The notes below the pieces were generated by a model. It was not told the origin of the DNA. It worked only from the letters and a program-made list of their open reading frames with translations, and searched no databases. A program made the position numbers and the translations under genes. From Massilia kyonggiensis (GTDB lineage Bacteria; Pseudomonadota; Gammaproteobacteria; Burkholderiales; Burkholderiaceae_D), in the NCBI RefSeq assembly GCF_024756235.1, contig NZ_JANUGY010000007.1, positions 1 through 64,000 on the forward strand: a stretch of 64,000 nt of DNA. The letters run 5' to 3'. Of the stretch, positions 60,556 through 64,000 are shown in pieces; position 1 is the first letter of the stretch, and each line of letters begins with the position of its first letter.

Positions 60556-61808
60556 GGTTGCATCTCCTTGCGCAGCTTGCCGCTGGCGGCGGCCACGTCG
60601 GGCCAGGCGGGACGGCCGGCGCCGGTCCGCACCCACGCGGCCAGTTCGGCGACCTGCGCGTCGGACAGCACGTCGGCGAACGGCGGCATGTAGGCGGGGG
60701 CCGCGCCATTCGGGGCGGGACGTTCCCACGGGATCCCGTGCAGCACCGTCTGGATGAAATTGGATGGATCGTCGCCCAGCACGGCGCTGCTGCGCGCGAG
60801 ACCGGGGCGCCCGCCGAGGCGCATCATCGGCGCCGCCGGCGTGTGGCAGCCGGCGCAGGCGGCCGCGAACAGGGCGGCGCCCGGCGTTCCTGCCTGTGCC
60901 ACGGCGGGGATGGGCGTCGCGGACGCGGGCTGCTGGATCGTCATGAGGTAGGCGGCCATCGCCTCGACGTCTTCACGCGGCACGCCGGCCAGGCGCTCCG
61001 TCACGGGCCGCATCGGACCCTTCGCGGCGCCATGCGCGAGCGACAGGCCGCCTTGCAGGTAGTCGGCCAGTTCGGCGCGCGTCCAGGGCGCGCTGCCTTG
61101 CGCGAGGCGGGTCAGCGCCGGTGCGTGCCAGCCGTCGACGGTGCCGCCCTGGAACGCCGGATTGCGCTCGCCGCCGAGCAGATTCATGCCGCTGTGGCAG
61201 GACGCGCAGTGGCCCAGCGTGTCGACCAGGTAGCGGCCCCGTTCGACCTGGCCCGTGCCGGGCGCCGCGCTGTCGCCGGGGCGCAGGTACAGCGCATTCC
61301 AGAACGCGAGCAGGGGCCGGAAGTTCAGCGGGAACACGAGGTCGTTGGCCGGCTGGTTCACCTTGACCCGCGTGCGCGACATCAGGTACGCATAGGCCAG
61401 CTCGATGTCCTCGTCGGACATGCGCGTGTAGTGAATGTAGGGGAAGGCCGGATACAGCAGGTGGCCGTCCCGCGCGACGCCTTCGCGCAGGGCGCGCTTG
61501 AACGCGGCGTTCGTCCAGCGGCCGATGCCCGTGTCGGGATCGGGCGTGATGTTGGTGCTGTAGATGATGCCGAACGGCGTCTTCAGACCGAGGCCGCCGG
61601 CGTACGCGGGACCATCCGGCGCGGTATGGCAGACCATGCAGTCGCCCAGCGCCACGACGCGGGCGCCGGCCGTGAGGACGGCGGCGGAGGGTGGCGGCGG
61701 CGGGCCGGCGGCGGGCGCGATGGCGGCCGGGCGGGTCCAGAGATACAGGCCGCCCATTACGATGGCCACGAAGGCGGCGCCGGTGGCGGCGAGGGTGCGA
61801 AGTCTCAT
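60552..61808 (-). CDS. membrane-anchored triheme cytochrome c
   Basis: A 418-aa cytochrome with one N-terminal membrane helix (about 8-24) and three CxxCH heme sites: CMVCH 57-61, CASCH 201-205 and CAGCH 318-322. Repeats of a class I cytochrome fold carry axial-Met candidates. It is the expected electron acceptor for the periplasmic molybdenum enzyme, feeding the respiratory chain, as in triheme subunits of alcohol and aldehyde dehydrogenases. First gene of the coupled operon; motif copy B lies about 57 bp upstream. Confidence 0.93.
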   Translation of the reverse strand: MRLRTLAATGAAFVAIVMGGLYLWTRPAAIAPAAGPPPPPSAAVLTAGARVVALGDCMVCHTAPDGPAYAGGLGLKTPFGIIYSTNITPDPDTGIGRWTNAAFKRALREGVARDGHLLYPAFPYIHYTRMSDEDIELAYAYLMSRTRVKVNQPANDLVFPLNFRPLLAFWNALYLRPGDSAAPGTGQVERGRYLVDTLGHCASCHSGMNLLGGERNPAFQGGTVDGWHAPALTRLAQGSAPWTRAELADYLQGGLSLAHGAAKGPMRPVTERLAGVPREDVEAMAAYLMTIQQPASATPIPAVAQAGTPGAALFAAACAGCHTPAAPMMRLGGRPGLARSSAVLGDDPSNFIQTVLHGIPWERPAPNGAAPAYMPPFADVLSDAQVAELAAWVRTGAGRPAWPDVAAASGKLRKEMQP

Positions 61809-61864
61809 CGCGGGATTCCTTGATTGGTTGCGGCGATTGTCGATTCCGGCCGGTCCAACGTCTA

Positions 61865-61881
61865 GTTATACGAAGGGATAC
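61865..61881. promoter_or_regulatory. shared upstream motif, copy B
   Basis: GTTATACGAAGGGATAC, about 57 bp before the triheme cytochrome operon and in the divergent region shared with the LLM gene. Read on the minus strand it contains TATAAC, a possible -10 element. See copies A and C. Confidence 0.42.
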
Positions 61882-62008
61882 CGATCGCCGTCACTGTAGC
61901 GCCGGAAGGCCGGGCCGATTGATGCTTCTGGCGCAAGAGTGTCTTGCGCGCCAGGCGCCGACGCGCGCGCCGCGGAAGCGGTATGCTGGGTGTTCGCAGG
62001 AGATTTCC

Positions 62009-62965
62009 ATGACCGATGCTGCCTTCAACCGCGCGTACGACAGTGTGCTGGGCGCGGGCCACCTCACGCTGGGCCTGATGACGCCCCTTGCCCGCGTGCC
62101 CGGCGAGCCCGCCGACTTCGCACGCGAGACGGCGCTGGCCGCCCGCGCCGACGCGCTCGGATTCGCCGCGCTGTGGACGCGCGACGTGCCGCTGATCGTC
62201 CCGCAGGGCAGCGCGAGGGAGGCGGCCGTACTGGACGACCCGTTCGTCTGGCTGGCGGTGCTGGCTGGCGCGACGACGTCCGCGGCGCTGGGCACTGCGG
62301 CCGCCGTGCTGCCGCTGCGCCATCCGCTGCACGTGGCCAAGGCCGCGTGGTCGCTGGACCGGTTGAGCGGCGGCCGCTTCATCCTCGGCGTCGGTTCGGG
62401 CGACCGGCCGGAGGAACTGGCGCCGTTCGGCGTGGACACGGCGCCCGAGGTGCTGTTCCGCGAGCGCTGGCAGACGCTGGCTGCCGCGCTATCCACCGAC
62501 GAGCGTACGCGCGATAACCTGCTCGTGGGCACGGGCGGCTACGCGCCGACTCCTGCAACGACGTCGCGCATTCCGCTGCTCGCAGTCGGCACGGCACGCC
62601 AGTCCCTGCAATGGATCGCAGCGCATGCGGACGGCTGGGCCACGTACCACCGCGAGGAGGCGCGCCAGCAGGGCCGCATCGCGCTGTGGCAGCGGGCGCT
62701 GGAAGAACGTGCCGGCGGCGCGCGCAAACCGTTCGTGCAGTCGCTGCAACTGGAATTGCTGGCCGACCCGGATGCGCCCGCGCAGCCGCTGGAACTGGGC
62801 CTGCGCGCGGGCCGCCATGCGTTGCTGGGCTACTTCGAGCGGATGGCGGCGCTGGGCGTTACCCACATGCTCGTCAACCTGCAGGGTCCGCGGCCCATCG
62901 GCGACCAGATCGAGGAACTGGGCCGCGAGATCGTGCCGCGCCTCGCTACGCTGGAGGTGCGCTGA
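62009..62965 (+). CDS. LLM class flavin-dependent oxidoreductase
   Basis: A 318-aa luciferase-like monooxygenase of the TIGR03571-type subgroup. Family segments: HLTLGLMTPLARVPGEPADF, ALGFAALWTRDVPLIVP, GTAAAVLPLRHPLHVAKAAW, LSGGRFILGVGSGDRPEEL and the substrate-lid segment ADGWATYHREEA. It binds FMN and oxidises a small organic compound with O2. The ATG at 62009 follows CAGGAG. It diverges from the molybdenum-hydroxylase operon and overlaps the LysR gene tail to tail by 20 bp. Confidence 0.9.
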   Translation: MTDAAFNRAYDSVLGAGHLTLGLMTPLARVPGEPADFARETALAARADALGFAALWTRDVPLIVPQGSAREAAVLDDPFVWLAVLAGATTSAALGTAAAVLPLRHPLHVAKAAWSLDRLSGGRFILGVGSGDRPEELAPFGVDTAPEVLFRERWQTLAAALSTDERTRDNLLVGTGGYAPTPATTSRIPLLAVGTARQSLQWIAAHADGWATYHREEARQQGRIALWQRALEERAGGARKPFVQSLQLELLADPDAPAQPLELGLRAGRHALLGYFERMAALGVTHMLVNLQGPRPIGDQIEELGREIVPRLATLEVR

Positions 62966-63875
62966 GATGGTCGCCGAGATCCTGCTCCGCGAGGTGCTCG
63001 GCCAGCAGGTCGACGAAGGCGCGGATCTTCGTCGAGTTGCGCCGGCTCGCGGGATACAGCGCGTACAGCCCGACGTCCATGGGACCCGGATTGACGCGGT
63101 AGCCGGGCAGGACCTGCACGAGCGTGCCGGCGCGCAGGTCGCGCTGCACGAGCCAGCGCGCGAGCATGGCGATGCCGAGGCCACCCAGCGCGGCCTGGCG
63201 CAGCACTTCCGCGTTGTTGGCGTGGACCACGCCGCGCACCTCGACGTCTTCCGCATCCGCGCCGTCGGCCTGCAGGCGCCACGTGCGGCGGCCCCCGCCG
63301 AACGCGAACTGCAGGCAGTCGTGTGCCGCGAGCGCGATCGGCGCGTCCGGCGCGCCGTGCGCGGCCAGGTAGGCCGGGCTGGCGCACAGCACGCGGTCGT
63401 GGGCGGCGAGCCGGCGCGCGACGAGGTTCGATTGCGGATCGAGGCTGCCGATGCGGATCGCCACGTCGATCGCTTCGTCGACGAGATTGGCGGGCGCGTC
63501 GTCCAGCCGCAGGTCGAGGATCAGGCGCGGGTGGCGCGCGCGCAGCGCGGGCAGGATGGGCGCCACGTACAGGGTGCTGAAGGTGACGGGCGCCGCCACG
63601 CGCAGCACGCCGGCCGCGCCGTCCGCCGCCGCCTCGTCGGCCGCGTCGAGGCGTTCCAGGATGCGCAGGGCTTCCTCGTAGTATGTGCGGCCCGCGTCCG
63701 TCAGGGTGACGCTGCGTGTGGAACGGTTGAGCAGCACGGCGCCGAGGCGGCCTTCGAGCGCGTCGACGAGGCGCGCGACGGACGACGTGACGAGCCCGAG
63801 CCGGCGCGCGGCGGGCGAGAAGCCGCCAGTGGCGGCGACGGTGCAAAAGGCTTTCAGTTCGGCGAAGCGGTCCAT
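62946..63875 (-). CDS. LysR family transcriptional regulator
   Basis: A 309-aa LysR-type regulator: HTH in about residues 1-60 (FSPAARRLGLVTSSVARLVD, LLNRSTRSVTLTDAGRTYYE) and effector domain about 90-300. It resembles the CrgA/YafC-like group. It is divergent from the gene starting at 63965, which is its probable target. A copy of the shared ATACSAARGGAT motif is 9 bp upstream of its start. Confidence 0.9.
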   Translation of the reverse strand: MDRFAELKAFCTVAATGGFSPAARRLGLVTSSVARLVDALEGRLGAVLLNRSTRSVTLTDAGRTYYEEALRILERLDAADEAAADGAAGVLRVAAPVTFSTLYVAPILPALRARHPRLILDLRLDDAPANLVDEAIDVAIRIGSLDPQSNLVARRLAAHDRVLCASPAYLAAHGAPDAPIALAAHDCLQFAFGGGRRTWRLQADGADAEDVEVRGVVHANNAEVLRQAALGGLGIAMLARWLVQRDLRAGTLVQVLPGYRVNPGPMDVGLYALYPASRRNSTKIRAFVDLLAEHLAEQDLGDHLSAPPA

Positions 63876-63883
63876 CGACTTTA

Positions 63884-63900
63884 CTCATACCAAAGGATAC
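63884..63900. promoter_or_regulatory. shared upstream motif, copy C
   Basis: CTCATACCAAAGGATAC, between the divergent LysR gene and the gene at the window's right edge. It matches copy A at 14 of 15 positions. Its place within 10-30 bp of the LysR start suits an autoregulatory operator. Confidence 0.42.
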
Positions 63901-63964
63901 TGTCCCGTGCGCCGATCTGCGCCTACCATGATTCCATGATCGATTCGGCCGGTTTGGGGAGGAA

Positions 63965-64000
63965 ATGATGCGTTACTACCTGACGTTCGTGATGCTGGGC
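63965..64000 (+). CDS. start of a gene cut by the window edge
   Basis: Twelve codons (MMRYYLTFVMLG) open with two ATGs in frame; GGGGAGGAA directly upstream favours the second ATG at 63968. The hydrophobic start suggests a membrane protein, perhaps a transporter controlled by the divergent LysR gene. Too short to identify. Confidence 0.55.
   Translation, partial: MMRYYLTFVMLG

Noticed and set aside
1..64000. tRNA, rRNA or CRISPR features
   Set aside because: No cloverleaf-like sequence with conserved T-loop, no rRNA segments and no regularly spaced 25-40 bp repeats were seen; the five repeats at 51.5 kb are too short and irregular for CRISPR.

Overview
The window is 64 kb of GC-rich bacterial chromosome, densely packed with genes on both strands. 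No rRNA, tRNA, CRISPR array or prophage was seen. Gene content and codon use (GC-rich third positions, Ppk1/SixA, QseBC-like and many AraC/LysR regulators, peptidase S51, XapX, DUF2254, DUF389), together with GGGGTCAGAG repeats, suggest a betaproteobacterium of the Burkholderiales, most likely Oxalobacteraceae (Massilia-like). That placement is inference; no marker gene is present.

Layout. 1-8 kb: sterol-desaturase-like hydroxylase, SDR/LysR pair, secreted PafA-type phosphatase behind a Pho-box promoter, Ppx/GppA, PPOX flavoprotein, AraC regulator and a SnoaL-like protein. 8-12.8 kb: a metal/redox accessory block of somewhat lower GC (sorbosone-dehydrogenase-like lipoprotein, DUF2231, DUF305, ZIP-family transporter, 19-Cys copper-storage-type protein). 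12.7-15.9 kb: a QseBC-like two-component system co-transcribed with a degenerate YbdK-like ligase. 16-17.2 kb: a secreted cyanophycinase-like peptidase. 17.5-29.1 kb: an osmotic/salt-adaptation block made of a fused glucosylglycerol-phosphate phosphatase/synthase (GgpPS, easily mislabelled trehalose-6-phosphate synthase), MscS channel, BCCT transporter, NhaA, DUF389 protein, a DUF421 remnant, a second MscS, DUF2254 and a CPA1 Na+/H+ antiporter. 29.1-29.5 kb: a decayed IS30-type transposase.

29.8-36.8 kb: GNAT, two paralogous membrane-anchored AraC regulators around a lipoprotein polysaccharide deacetylase and a PhnB-like protein, then a conventional AraC divergent from an Fsr-like MFS exporter. 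36.8-41.9 kb: three signalling genes carrying four receiver domains and no DNA-binding output. 42-44.6 kb: sixA and ppk, ppk having a Pho-box promoter with the same geometry as the phosphatase at 2.7 kb. 44.7-51.4 kb: DUF1993/AraC, a propeller histidine kinase, an isochorismatase-family hydrolase, and XapX plus REC plus FixJ-like. 51.4-51.7 kb: a cluster of inverted GGGGTCAGAG repeats. 51.7-57.7 kb: Tat alpha/beta hydrolase, DUF1275, YtcJ-like amidohydrolase, and a TPR-like histidine kinase paired with a receiver-less AraC protein. 57.8-61.8 kb: an overlapping three-gene operon for a periplasmic molybdenum hydroxylase (triheme cytochrome c, 2Fe-2S subunit, Mo subunit). 62-64 kb: LLM flavin oxidoreductase, LysR and the start of one more gene.

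The strongest ideas are (i) the contiguous salt-tolerance block headed by GgpPS, (ii) two matching Pho promoters linking extracellular phosphate release to polyphosphate synthesis, and (iii) several unusual regulatory arrangements. All functions are read from sequence motifs and recalled family knowledge; no database search was run.
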